A stretch of 64,000 nt of DNA, taken from positions 18,867-82,866 of the forward strand of contig JAKCWW010000889.1 in NCBI GenBank assembly GCA_026260175.1, given 5' to 3'. Below are positions 21,819-33,214 of this stretch, in pieces. The number at the start of each line of letters is the position of its first letter. The stretch's first letter is position 1. The translations under genes and the position numbers were made by a program. The notes beneath the pieces were generated by a model, which saw nothing but the letters and a program-made list of their open reading frames with translations, ran no database searches and was not told the DNA's origin. Source of the stretch: Reticulitermes lucifugus. Lineage: Eukaryota > Arthropoda > Insecta > Blattodea > Rhinotermitidae.

Positions 21819-21975
21819 ACAGCCCTACATTTTACGTTGTATTGACCGTGCATCTTATCACAATTGGAAGTGTTTATTTTCATACAAACTTATGCACCAA
21901 ATTAATTAATAATACTGTAAGATTTGGTGCATAAGTTGGTATGAAAATAAACACTTCCAACAGCCCTACATTTTA
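21819..21975. mobile_element. Foldback element flanked by a 16-bp direct duplication
   Basis: Arms of about 39 bp (TTGGAAGTGTTTATTTTCAT from 21864; its near-exact reverse complement ends at 21960) enclose about 19 bases. The 16-bp sequence ACAGCCCTACATTTTA stands at 21819-21834 and again at 21960-21975. The inserted length is about 125 bp, with about 29 bases outside the left arm and none outside the right. Confidence 0.8.
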
Positions 21976-22853
21976 TTCTTTTACGCTGACCCTTAAATAT
22001 GAAACCGCTATGCTGTCTTGAAACATCTTTAACAGAGCAACCTGCGCTGGCTGTTTCTTAATTTATCATGTCTGGGATCATACCAGAATAAACACAAATA
22101 ATATGTCAGTTTTATTCCCACAAAATATATTGTTATTTTAATAAATTAATATAACATTGGAAACAGGCTTGAAGAACTAAAAATATTTAATATAGGCCTA
22201 ACGGATGAAAATAATGACAAAATATTTAATTAAAGGAGAGAGGACTCACACATGCACATAAAAATTTAGCAGGGAACACATAATTAGATTTCATATTCAC
22301 AACTCACAGATATGTGCGTCGTACCTATATCTACCACGAGTAAACTGACAGGCAACAAAATAGAGATTAATTTTCTCTGCAGCTGAGAAACTAAGAAAGG
22401 ACTTAGGTCTCTGAAACACGGATAAAGTAACATGTTTTTTTTTCTAAAGTGATTCTAATTTTTTCTGGCTATAGTACTCGTATATTACAATAAAAATGAC
22501 TACTATTTTGAACGTTATCCATCGTCTTGGGTAACTTCAAATACGATTGTTCCGGAAATAGGATCTGTTTCCGTCATAAGATTAAAAATCCATGCGCAGC
22601 TGAGCCCTTGGGAATGCATAAATCAGTATAGTGATTCACATTAGCTCCTTCTAAAGGACCAACTCGGTAGGAATCTTTGTGTGGGATGAAGGAAACAACC
22701 GAAACGTGTACAAGAAAAAGCAAGATGATGAACAATGTTCAAAGCAACAACAGTACTCAGTGTATGTGTTTTAGTTGTTTTAGCAGTACCGGACTCGGAA
22801 AGCTTTTCTTCCTAAGGTAAAGTGCTCGAGTGTTAAGTGACGGCAGATACATC

Positions 22854-22869
22854 AGAGAGAGAGAGAGAG
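22854..22869. repeat. (AG)n microsatellite
   Basis: Eight AG units in the gene 2 intron. Confidence 0.9.
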
Positions 22870-23674
22870 TAAGTAGTTAAGAGAAGAGTGACCTACGTCA
22901 CCGTGTAACTAAAGAGATTTAAATGTTTCTGCATCACGAAAGTCGCTGCTGAGTGGTAAAATTCTTGTTTTCGCTTGGAATTATTTTTTTTCAAGTCTCT
23001 GCCCGGATACCGGATACCGGCTACCCTGACTCATGATTGCCGTATCTTAGCAAATGTCAGTTACTTCAAATTTGGCCACGCCAGAGTCCATCCATTTTTC
23101 TTTCCAGTTTATTAGGCACTCGTCGCCGTGTCAGTCAACGATATGTACACTGCTTTACTGACAGCGTCTTTAAATAAACACATACATAAACACACGGAGC
23201 AAGTAGTTGATAGAAGCATGCGCTACATTACACGCGCGTGTATAAATTAAATAAGAATGTATTTTCTGACTCATATAGATTGGTTTAAACTACCAGAATA
23301 CAAGGACTAAAAAGTGAAGTTATGTAAATTATTTTAATGCATAGCAACATTTTCTCTAGCTTAATATTTAACTTAGTATTCTATTAAACGCTTAATAAGT
23401 TTGGAATACAAATGAATTCTTCCTGAAAGAAACATAAAAACTGCCTTTGATGTATTTCACAGCTAATACGGTATAACGAATGACACTGCTACACATTTTC
23501 AAGAACTTGCTTTTTCTAGAACTTGTACAGTGTAAATTGTATTAACACGTTAAATAACAATTGCTTGTAAAGCTGTATTTGTACTTGTCTTAACATCACG
23601 TCATAATGGTGTATGATGATGTGGGGGTAGAGCTCCACGCATTTCTTATCCCTAGCACTATTTGAAGTGAAACC

Positions 23675-24240
23675 AACTAACTCCATGCAGCAGAGTTCTT
23701 CTTGAGAAGCTAACAGGTCCTCAGCTAGTCAAGAAATTCCCCGCATTTTATGGAACCCGAAGGTCCATTACCTCACTCACAAGCGGCCGCCACCTGTTCC
23801 TATCCCGAGCCTGATCAATCCAGTCCATGCCTCCCCATCGCACTTCTTGGCGATCCATTTTAATATTATCCTCCCACATATGCCTACGTTTTCAAAGTGG
23901 TCTCGTTTTAGGTCTCACCACCAAAACCCTGTATGCCTCTCTCCTGTCACCCATATGTGCCACAAGCCCCGCCCAACTCATTCTTCTTGATTTGATCACC
24001 TGAATGATATTTGGTAAGGATTAAAAATGATAAAACTCCTCGTTATTTAGTCTTCTCTACTTGCCTGTTACCTCGTCCCTCTTAGGCCCAAATATATTCC
24101 TCAGCACCCTATTATCGAACACCCGCAGCCTGTGTTATTCACTCAGTGTGAAGACCAAGTTTCACACTCATACAAAACAACAGGCAAAATTATAATTGAT
24201 GAAGTGAAACAGTCAACTTTAAACCCTGGCTGATTTATCC
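23675..24240 (-). mobile_element. LINE family A 3' end, antisense, in gene 2 intron
   Basis: The minus strand reads through the family A tail: decayed remains near 24050-24240; WAGHxAxMG-like and GRPxxRW-like remnants; the WEDNIKMD block (about 23850-23880); then the non-coding 3' end GAACTCTGCTGCATGGAGTTAG at 23675-23697. It ends at the same 3' terminus as the copies at 40585 and 59310. Confidence 0.8.
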
Positions 24241-24279
24241 CCTAGGAAAGAGCCCTTCGTGACTATTGAATGAGTGTCA

Positions 24280-24400
24280 GATTGGGTCCCATAGCCATTC
24301 TCGATGCTTTGGGACATGACAAATATGGAAAAACCGAACCCAGATTCCTCAGTCGTCTAACAGGTAGCTTAGTCGCTAGACTGACTGACAGGTGTCACTA
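24280..24400 (-). mobile_element. Degraded tRNA-like repeat, antisense
   Basis: CCGAACCCAGATTCCTCAGTC followed by AGGTAGCTTAGTCGCTAGACTGACTGAC resembles an antisense B box and A box of a tRNA-derived SINE. The body is not clear. Confidence 0.35.
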
Positions 24401-27324
24401 CAGTGGAGTAGTAACATAACCGCAACAGGCTTTGGAATGCAAGAGTGCACTATGACGCATGTGAATTCTGTTTACTGTAGAGGTCAGACTGTACAATGTG
24501 TGACGCATTTTAAATTTCTCGTCTTTATACAGTACACATATTATGTTTAAAGAACGGAAAGAAAACTTATTACACGGAGGGGTAAGGTAAATATTTTGAG
24601 ATACATTAAAAGGAATTATATTATTCTAACTAGAATGACTGAAGAGAAGACGCCAACTAGAATAAGGCATAAATGATACGATAATACTAAATGGATCTAA
24701 GGCAATGGCGGACTGTTTATTAGACACACTAATAGAAATAATAGAGGCCATAACAGGAAAATTATTGTCTAACTGAGCGAATGTTACCTTATCAAGAGGG
24801 ATTTTGTTCTGTAGATTTATTCGTTATATATTCATAATGTAATGAAAAGTTTACTTTTTTGCTCTCCTAAATTTCGGTGACCAAACATTCCACAAATTTA
24901 GTGATTCTTAAGAACTTTCAACCACATAATTCTTTTTGAAAGAAACTTGTACTGTGGATAAAAGATTCGGAATTTCACAACAAATAACTGCTCCTTTATT
25001 AACAACGAAAATATCAACAAGCTTTGTCTTCATGATGACTTGAGCTCAGTATAGAAAATTTTAGAGCAATATAAATCCACGAACGTTTTGAAATTCGCTG
25101 ACTGCATGAAGGCAGTAAAAATAAAAATCTACGTGATTAAGTCCATTATTTGCGACTTGGCTGAAGATCGCACATTGCAGGGCCACTGCATTTAGGAAAC
25201 TGGCTCTATTTCCTTCATCAGGTTAGCAAGATCTGCTTTGTAGAGAGTCCAGTCGCAGCGTCAATACAAAACCACAAAAATATGACCAATTTTCTGTTCT
25301 TTAGTGTTGAAAAGCTGAGATAACCATCAGAAAAACTTCCAAACTAGTAAAATTAAAAGGAGTCTATATTATATGTGAAGGTTCAGTTCGTGTCTCAGAA
25401 AAAAAAGGTGATTTTTTTCAGAAAGCTAAATCGGTAAATGTTGTACATCGAAATTATCAGTATTTATAGTAAGAACCACTCGGAACACATACGTATATTG
25501 TGTGGACAGAATTCAGAGATTTTCGTAGTACATACATACACCACTATCTTTAAAGCGTTCGAACGTAATCCATCTACAGATTACATTAAATTAGAAATAA
25601 TGTACTAAGCCTAGTACAACAACATATAGTCTGGAAAGTGAACTAGCCAAATTTGGATTGTCTTAATACATCCTAAGTACATATTATTATGCATTATTTT
25701 ACTCTATGATATTCAAAATATTTGTTTACAATAAAAATATGGAAAAGTTACTTATTTGTATTTGTTTAACAAATGAGCCACTAAGCATATTGTACAGCGC
25801 GGAATTATTAGAAAATAGGGGCTTATGATGATCACAGAAGACTGTGAAAGGAAACTGTCGTGACCTAATTCGAGGTACTATTTCTAAAACTTTCCTCAAA
25901 TGAGTGAGAACGAAAATTTCAGCTAGGATAGTCAGGACTCGGCTGAAGTTTGACTAGGCACCTCCCAATGCAACTCAGAATACAAGTGCCGTAAACTATC
26001 TTGTTCGGCACTTTTATAAATGTGATAATTCTTACATAAAGAATGCGTTACGGTTTAAGTCAGAAGCAAGTAAACTCTCTTGTACCGTGTAAAACAAAAC
26101 AATCCCAAATAATTCAATTATCATTCAATTCTTCGATAACTGAACGATGTTGTCTCGATGCTCACATTTGGCTGCGTTTAGAATGACAAGGAATGGCGAG
26201 ATAGGTAAGATTGGCAAAACTTTCGTGACCTACTGGAAGTAACATCCGTGATTGAGGAGAACCATTTCATGTTTCGGTTAAACTCGCCGGTCTTGGTCTG
26301 GTATCTCATCCCACACACTTCAGTTTTGCTGATTTTGTGAAAACTGTAGCATTCCGTTTTAATAGGGAAGTTACTCGTGTAATCGAAGCAAAACAAAAGT
26401 GGAAAACGTGCCTTAATTGAGTTCATAGGTATTTAAAGTACACTTTATGCAGTTTTACGTACTTCGTTACATCTATTATACATAACACGACAATTTATTG
26501 CAAAGTAACTAACAAAGTGATTATTTCTTAACCAATAAAAGTGGCACCGTCCGTTAGAAGGTGACCGTCAGTTTGCAAGTGAAAATCTTCCCATGTTTTA
26601 TTGAACCCGAACCTTCATTGCCGTTTTCGTAATAGCCCAATAGAAATCCATTTCTGAGACAAATTAACATAGTCCACCTCCTCTCACCCTATTAATTTAA
26701 AATACATTTATTATTACCACGTTATTTACCCCTGTGTTTTCCTTCAGGTTATTCGGTCAAAGATGTTTAAAAGTTTCTCTGGTTTACTATGCGCGCTACA
26801 TAACCAGCCATCAGATATTTCTTGATTAGTTCACCCCAGTAGCATCTGATGACGCATAGAAACAAATATAATATGGCATACGCAAAGGTCTTGGAAAATC
26901 TTGCCACACTGCAGATATCATACTGCATAAATGCGTAAATTCGTTTCATTGAGTTAAAGATTTAACAAATCAAAATTGTTTAAAAGAAAGTTGTAAACCA
27001 TAATGACATATGTATAGGCACTGCATGCAATCTACCAGTTCTTTCTACGGTTGATTTACATTTAATGACGTTTTCAGCATATCGCTCTGATACAATGATT
27101 ATCGAAAACTTAGTTTGAACGTATGTGGAAGGAACAGCCGTAGCCTAAGTTACTATACTATACCAAAATCTGTCTGGAGAAACTGAGAGAAACCGCGGAT
27201 CACCTCACTCAGGTTGGTCGATGTCTGGGGTCTACCAGTTAAGAAGCAGGGGTGATACCCTATCAGCGGCGACTTTCCGGATTGTGCAGTTTCGTGCAGT
27301 TAAGTGACCTCAACAACCATTTAC

Positions 27325-27594
27325 TTTTTATGACACGACAGCCCCTAGTGGGCCAGGGCTTCCACATTGTCGAGGCTTCACACACACACACACACACGTC
27401 GACACACCACACTCGGTAGGACTCCTCTGGACGAGTGACCAGCCCGACGCAGAGACCTCTACCTGACAACACACAACACTCACAGGAGACAGACAGCCAT
27501 GCCCCCGGCGGGATTCAAACCCACAATGCCTTCAAGTAAGCGGCCGCAGACCCATGCCTTAGACGGCGCGGCCACTGGAATCGGCCACCCATTT
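27325..27594 (-). mobile_element. tRNA-derived SINE, antisense, in gene 2 intron
   Basis: Oligo(T) end (TTACTTTTTATGACACGAC), body with a (CA)n run (27379-27397), GGACTCCTCTGGACGAGTGA, GCCCCCGGCGGGATTCAAACCC (antisense B box) and GACGGCGCGGCCACTGG (antisense A box). CCATTTA on both sides may be a short target duplication. Confidence 0.85.
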
Positions 27595-27859
27595 ATTGCG
27601 CACGTACATTTACTACTACAGGTCTAAATATCTGGCTAGTGTTAACCACACAGCTCACAGGCTTACCACTCTGCATGAAGTCACAATTCCTTCTTGTATT
27701 TAGTTTAATTCGCCACACCAAATATCTTTAAAATTACATTTGTGTATCACAATTACATATATATTTACAATTTTCTATTAATTCCCTGTAAAAGAGGATT
27801 TTTAGAGACGACTAACGTTTGATTTGAGTTTCCTGTAAAATTGGGGCTATAAATTGCCC

Positions 27860-28290
27860 CTAATCCGAAGAATCACGCTATAAAAGCGTTTGGGAAAATG
27901 GAGGTCAAACTTTGTGCATCTTTAATCTCGGCAAGAGATGAAGGACAATGGTCAGATTTACACTCTGGCCGCCATAACACTCCCCCCCCCCAAGAAAGCT
28001 CACCCCGGCTCCACTGGGTAGAACGCCGGTGGGACTTACAATCGGTGTGCACACAGTAGCGAGGAGAAATACCGCTAAACCTGATGCCGGTAATATAGAG
28101 GCTATCGAGTGGATTAGGACTGAAATTAATCTTTTTGTTCTTTTTCATTCTTCATGGAATACTGAAGCCCGGAAGAGAATGGCAACACACCCCTTAGAAA
28201 CGTCGGAAACGACTTACCCACCGACTCAGCGTCATATCCAAGAAGACAAGAAATCCTCGTCCAAAAGTAAATCTGCTCAATAAATTTTAT
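27860..28290. other. GC-richer interval next to gene 2 exon 1, not recognised
   Basis: Holds a C10 run (27983-27992) and a stretch CACCGGCGTTCTACCC (read on the minus strand) that looks repeat-derived. Two short opposing open frames have no known motifs. Confidence 0.3.
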
Positions 28291-28505
28291 CAAATGATTC
28301 CTGTACCAAATTTAATCTAAATATGATCAGTACTTGCATAGTTACTACTTATGGACAGACACACACTACCTCTCCATAACATACCAAGAGAGGAACAAAA
28401 ATTATGATGACTGATTAAAATATTCATATTACCATGTTAATACATTCCAAGTTAATTTTAATGCGTAATTATTATATAAAGTAAAAATAAATTACTTTAA
28501 CTTAC

Positions 28506-28520
28506 CAGAAAATGATTCAT
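28506..28520 (-). CDS. First coding exon (5 codons) of the Gly/Tyr-rich secreted protein (gene 2)
   Basis: On the minus strand the sequence reads ATGAATCATTTTCTG followed at once by the consensus donor GTAAGTTAAAG. It encodes MNHFL and joins in phase 0 to GVLLLALVAIIAGLNA of exon 2, completing a textbook signal peptide (short start, hydrophobic core, small residues before the cut). The ATG has A at -3. A TATA box about 125 bases upstream supports this as the true 5' end. The intron, 20991-28505, is 7,515 bases and holds two foldback elements, a LINE 3' end and a SINE. The exon is too short to stand out by length; the call rests on donor, phase, peptide continuity and promoter together. Confidence 0.8.
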
Positions 28521-28644
28521 CTTAAAGACTGAAGGTAGGCCGATAACTGAGCCTGTATAATCAACGTGAACGCAACTGGAACCAGCAACCGTTGATCCAC
28601 TGCTGTTGACAACAGCTTCTTTGCTTCTATCTCAAAATTCAGTC

Positions 28645-28654
28645 GTTTTATATA
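28645..28654 (-). promoter_or_regulatory. TATA box of gene 2
   Basis: The minus strand reads CTATATAAAAC. A start site about 30 bases downstream would fall near 28624 and give a 5' UTR of about 100 bases before the ATG at 28520. No convincing Initiator motif was seen. Confidence 0.65.
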
Positions 28655-28659
28655 GAAAA

Positions 28660-29150
28660 GGGGCCGATGGCGCATACCATTGACTTTGCTGTATGTTGTC
28701 CCCGGGAATTCACAGCGGTCATTGTAGCCTTTGCCTTGGAAATGATTGGTGCATTTCGTTCGACTTCTCCTCCTTCAGCCCACTCGCTCACACTTTCGTT
28801 ACGAGAAGAAAAGGTACTAGAAAGGAAGTCGAAGATTAGGAAGTGGGGATGAAGCGCGTAGGTAATAAAAGGATGGGCAGGAAGATACTACAACACGTTA
28901 AAGCCTTTATTTTACTTCTCCTCACCTCCCCTGCCATTCTCGACATACGTACCCACTCAACCCTTCTTCTCCAACTTTCCCTTTCTCCCTAACGTATCTC
29001 TAAAAACCACTGTACCAAGAATTTAAAGAATAAAAAAAAAGAGTCGTGCGAGTTGGATGCAGTCAAGACCTTGAACTGGGAGATGAACTAGAGCATTTCT
29101 TTTAAACAGTAACTATAAGAAGCTACCATGTAAAGGTGGTTTGGTAAGAA
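28660..29150. other. Region upstream of the gene 2 promoter
   Basis: Contains a TC-rich stretch (28915-28990). No other gene or element was recognised. Confidence 0.35.
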
Positions 29151-29159
29151 TGTGGTCCT

Positions 29160-29260
29160 CCCCATAGCCTGGTATACATTTACTGGCGTGCCGGAAGCAC
29201 GCAGGTGAATTTTCACCAGGCTACACGGTGTCAGCTCCCAGAATTCAGTATTCTTCATAC
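29160..29260. repeat. Copy of the GGATGTGACGCCGTGTAG family
   Basis: ACCAGGCTACACGGTGTCAGC at 29217-29236 is a diverged antisense terminus, followed by CCCAGAATTCAGTATTC as in the copy at 10575. On the minus strand this gives the peptide string NTEFWELTPCSLV, a familiar spurious protein motif in insect gene sets. Confidence 0.65.
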
Positions 29261-29455
29261 CCATTGACCTGAGAAACTGAAATCTCACAAAAGGAGCTTC
29301 TCTCCAATGTAATACCAATACAGCAACGCTTACCGACCACATAATTACTTTACACGCACATAAACATCTCTTTTCCCAAGCAGTGGGTTTATTTTCGGGT
29401 TACTTTACAACGCCGTATCAAGTGATGGTGAATAATGAGTCGGGTTAGATATGTA

Positions 29456-29757
29456 ACGGCGGCGCAGTTGGTTGAGGCACCGCTGCAAGCCGGAAAGTCG
29501 TGGGTTCGCTTCCCGATGGGGGTCATTGGAAGCTTCCATTGACTTAATCCTTCCTGCCGCACTATGGCCCTGGGGTCGACTCCGCCTCTAACAGAAATGA
29601 GTGCCAGGGATGTCTCCTGTAGCTTTACCTTTGGGCACTGGGCTGTTATGCATCTGGAGAGACTGAGGAAACGAAGGGGTAATAAATCACCGGCTGGGAT
29701 GTCAACCATAAGAGTCACCTACCCTTTCCGCTCCCGGAGCACGAACATTATACTTTA
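29456..29757 (+). mobile_element. tRNA-derived SINE (family D)
   Basis: tRNA-like head GGCGGCGCAGTTGGTTGAGG with B box GTGGGTTCGCTTCCC, then body GGTCATTGGAAGCTTCC and a long unrelated 3' part. No clear poly(A) or target duplication was found. Confidence 0.65.
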
Positions 29758-30034
29758 AATACAAAACACAAAACTTTCATTACTTTTGCTTTCGTGACAT
29801 TCAATAAATCACTTATTTCGGCCGTCCATATGTGTTCAAAGCCATACTTCACTTCTCATTTTTTTGTTTGGTTCAAGGTTACCAAAAAAAGTTAAAGCTC
29901 TTATGAACACCAGCTTCCTTTAATAACTCACTGTTGTAGTCACTGCTTTACCCACATATCGTGTGAAGCAAGGCACAATCAACTATGTAGCCGACTTCAT
30001 CACATGAGATATGGCGTTCTTTTAGCGAGATTAG

Positions 30035-30225
30035 AAAAGCGGTCTTGTGGGATATGACGATGTGCAGCTTTGTAGGTATGACACGGACGTTTCGGTGAAA
30101 CCTGTTGCTTCCGTCTTCGGGATATAAATACAATGCATTGGAATCCTCCGAAACGTTGAAACATACGTACAAAAATAAATGGCGACGTATTCCTGACGAC
30201 GGTCATTTTGTAGCGTATTCATTAT
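30035..30225. repeat. Copy of the GGATGTGACGCCGTGTAG family with internal CCGAAACGT segments
   Basis: GGGATATGACGATGTGCAGC (30049-30068) is the terminus. Inside, GACGTTTCGGTGAAACC and CCTCCGAAACGTTGAAAC form a diverged inverted pair, as in related copies at 36375, 40860 and 53035. Confidence 0.6.
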
Positions 30226-30229
30226 TCTT

Positions 30230-31300
30230 AACTTTTATTATTTTTTAAATTAAATTTCTATATATCTCCGCTCTTTTTTTCTTCCTTTGTTTGCACTAAA
30301 TTCCGATATTTCTAATTTTTTCTTCGTTTCTTTGTTCGCGGTCACCTCGAATTCTTGCACGTAATTCCTCTTAAAAACGGTGGCAGAGAAACTGGATTGC
30401 ATCATTTGACTCACTTTCACAATACATTATTCTGACAACTCACCGTCGCAACGCAAGGCGAAATACAAATGAATGAAAGAAAATAAATCCTTGAGCATAT
30501 TGCAAAGTTAAATGTAGTATTTGCAAACTAGCCTAAGAAGTCAAAATTATATTCACGATAAAATTAAGAGCGAATTAAATACAGGGAGTGCCTCTTCCAT
30601 TCACGTCGTCTCTCCCTTCTGCTATCTAAAAACCTAAAAGAAAAGAAACTAATTTCGCCCCTTCTTCAATAATGGTGTGAAATTTGGTCTCACAAGTTAA
30701 GGTAATAACATAGAGTGAAGTAATTCAGTGTTGGCGAAAATATTTCGACCTAAGAGGGCGGAAGTAATAGTACGCTGAAGAAAATTGCATAAAGAACAGC
30801 GACACCCTAGTCTAGGTTGTTGGCTCCATTTCTTGTATAATTTTTTCGTTTTATTATCAGTATACTGTTATTACATATTATGAATAGAGAAAGTCACAGG
30901 TAAAGATATACATACAATTATACGGATACCTATTCATTCTGTACACCCAAAATTGCATTCTGTGAGCTAAGTACAGAGTTTTATTGTTGTTAACATTTTG
31001 TAGTCCAAATTATTCTTCCGACTGCCAGGAATCTGGTCCAGATTAATTTTCCAGAAAATCTATAATTTTCAAAGATCAAAAGCAGCCATTAGGCAACAGA
31101 TGCTTAGCGAAAACCAACACAATACACTAAAATAACGTATCGTTTTGAGCTCGATGTAGGACCGGCTACAGCGGAAGACGCTGACGAATCTGACTCGACA
31201 TTGGACCGATAAGGGTTAAAGCAGGCGGTAAACCTAGTAGCCACTGTATCTGAACACTAAAGTGACCGTTGAAAAGGTAAAAATTTTGAAGTCTCTGTCC
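30230..31300. other. AT-rich interval, nothing recognised
   Basis: No coding motif or repeat family was recognised. Confidence 0.35.
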
Positions 31301-31372
31301 AGGACATGAAGGGATATATGGAGGTGGGAGATAGCTCTACTCATTCTTAACCTCGCCACTGGATGAAAATGT

Positions 31373-31855
31373 GGCCGGGATAGCGTAGTGGGTATAGTTA
31401 CTCGCTACGAACTACGCGGTACGAGGACCGAATCCCGGTGGAGGCGAGAATGTTTGCAACCGTCCAGACCAGCCCTGGGGCTCACGTAGCAGCCTGTAAA
31501 ATGGGTACCGTGTGTCTTTTACCGGGGTAAAAGGGCCGCGTTGAACACCCCCCCCCCCATATAGCGCCGAAAAGAATGAGTACAGCTATGCCTCCACAAC
31601 CTTTCTGGGACTTCATGGCCTGTTCTAAGGTGAACTTTACCTTTACCATTTATTGGACGAAATTGAGTGGTCAACTTCACGCCATGGCCGCTCTACCCCC
31701 GCGGAAAAAAACCCTGTACTAATTGAATAGGTGGTTTGATGAGCCACAGAGACAGTCTGGACGTTGTGGGGGAAACAAATTTTACCCCTGTCATGAATCG
31801 ATCCCGGGATCGTCAAGCTCATGGCCTAGTCGCTACACCAAGTTACTCTTATGAA
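31373..31855. mobile_element. Two family C SINEs in inverted orientation
   Basis: The first (+, 31373-31640) begins GGCCGGGATAGCGTAGTGG, has B box GGACCGAATCCCGGTGG and ends TTCATGGCCTGTTCTAAGG. The second (-, about 31625-31855) runs back from AACTTTACCTTTACC to GATCGATTCATGACAGG-type and TAGTCGCTACACCAAG sequence. They share the 3' end at the junction. The first also holds a C9 run. Confidence 0.7.
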
Positions 31856-32109
31856 CAGTTCGTACGTTACTGGTATGAACACACAACGTATTGTGAGAGA
31901 AAAGATTAATGACTTCTCAGGTAGGAATCTGACTTCCAAATCGTGAGTCATCAACTTACAGGCTTTTCAGTCGTAAAGGACACGTCATCTGACCACCAGG
32001 ATGCACAGAGTCATGGTGTAAGACTTTACAGCCGAAGTTGCAGTTCTGAATACCCTTAAAATTTGGCTTATAATGATACTCAGAATTGGAATCTTGATTG
32101 TGTAAGATA

Positions 32110-32290
32110 GAAGGAAGGACAGGAGCCAAGAGAAGACGAGGAAGAAGATGGAAGCAGCTACTTTATGACCTTAAAGAAACGAGAGGATACTGGAAATTGA
32201 AAGAGGAGGCACTATATCGCACTCTGTAAAGATTTCGCTTTGGAAGAGGCTATGGACCCGTCGTAAGAGAGACTGCGGAATGAATGAATG
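32110..32290 (+). mobile_element. LINE family B 3' end
   Basis: Reads a basic block, then ETRGYWKLKEEALYRTL and RFRFGRGYGPVV-like remnants, and ends in a (TGAA)n-type tail (GAATGAATGAATGATT). Same tail as at 2880 and 38535. Confidence 0.7.
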
Positions 32291-32716
32291 AATGATTCTA
32301 GCACATTCATATGACAAGGAGTTCCGGACAGAACCCAGAAAGCCTAATTTACTGTTACATATACGTACAGCGTTACATGTTTACCTACTCTATTATCCTT
32401 GATATTTTATTGTAAGGTACTTTTGAAGAACCTTATTACTTACACATTCGATTCCGTATAGGTAAATGTAATTTGTCCTATATAATACTAATATTCCGCA
32501 TCGTCGCTATGACTGCAGTTGTAGGATGACAAATAATTGTCTATACACCTCACATGCATTGGTTATGATCTAGTTCCATCCAAATTTCGCGTTCCTAGCT
32601 CCAGCACTGCATTTGGTATCGCTATTAAACTGAAAGCTAAAGATGAGTTTTGCACTTCGGCGATGTCCTTATTTCATGTCCTTAATAAGAGAGGCAGTGT
32701 ACCTACAAACGCAATA

Positions 32717-33209
32717 TTTAGGCGCTTTCGCGCAACCATTGCTGCTGTGGAAAAGCAGGATGTATTACATGTTCTGAGCGTGTCTTTGTAGCCATAGTTA
32801 TCCAGCATGCAAAGCGCTTGCGGCGTATTCTTTGTCGTCTGTGGCCTGTCTGTCTCTACCGTACTTTTTCACATTATCTCACGAAAGGCACGATTTTAGG
32901 AAAAGTTATTGAACATAAAAGGTACGTTTTGATTTCCTCTGCAAATTTTGTCTGAAAGATTTTTCATTCTAAGAAGAATTCAGCGATATATTGTCATAAA
33001 TAAACATATGTCTTCATGTAAAGTACTTGTCATTCTTGTCAGATTTTAATGAAATTTGAATTTTATCGACAGATTTTGAAAAAAATACTGAAATATTTAA
33101 TTTCATGAGAATCCGTCCAGTAGGAGCTGAGTTGTTCAATGCGGAGAGACGGAAGGACAAAAGGACAGAGCTCATAGTCGCTTTTCGCAACTTTGCGAAC
33201 GCGCCTAAA
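32717..33209 (+). mobile_element. Inverted-repeat (MITE-like) element, TTTAGGCGC family, full length
   Basis: Begins TTTAGGCGCTTTCGCG and ends CTTTGCGAACGCGCCTAAA, which are inverted copies of each other. The match extends outward to GCAATAT/ATATTGC. Length 493 bp. Related copies: 9719-10226 (-), 36043-36355 (+, truncated), 45446-45974 (+). No open frame is shared among copies. Confidence 0.8.
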
Positions 33210-33214
33210 GATAT

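Larger units (their letters stand above)
20991..28505 (-). other. Intron of gene 2 (7.5 kb)
   Basis: Donor GTAAGTTAAAG at the 28505 end; acceptor TTGTGTTCACAG at the 20991 end. It contains foldback elements at 21159-21287 and 21819-21975, an (AG)n run at 22854-22869, an antisense LINE 3' end at 23675-24240, a degraded tRNA-like repeat near 24280-24400 and a SINE at 27325-27594. No further exon was recognised; 24410-27310 is AT-rich with nothing identifiable. Confidence 0.7.

Noticed and set aside
22670-22710. ACCGAAACGTGTAC block resembling a hammerhead 3' part
   Set aside because: The CUGAnGA core is not recognisable (GGGATGA) and stem I pairs poorly.
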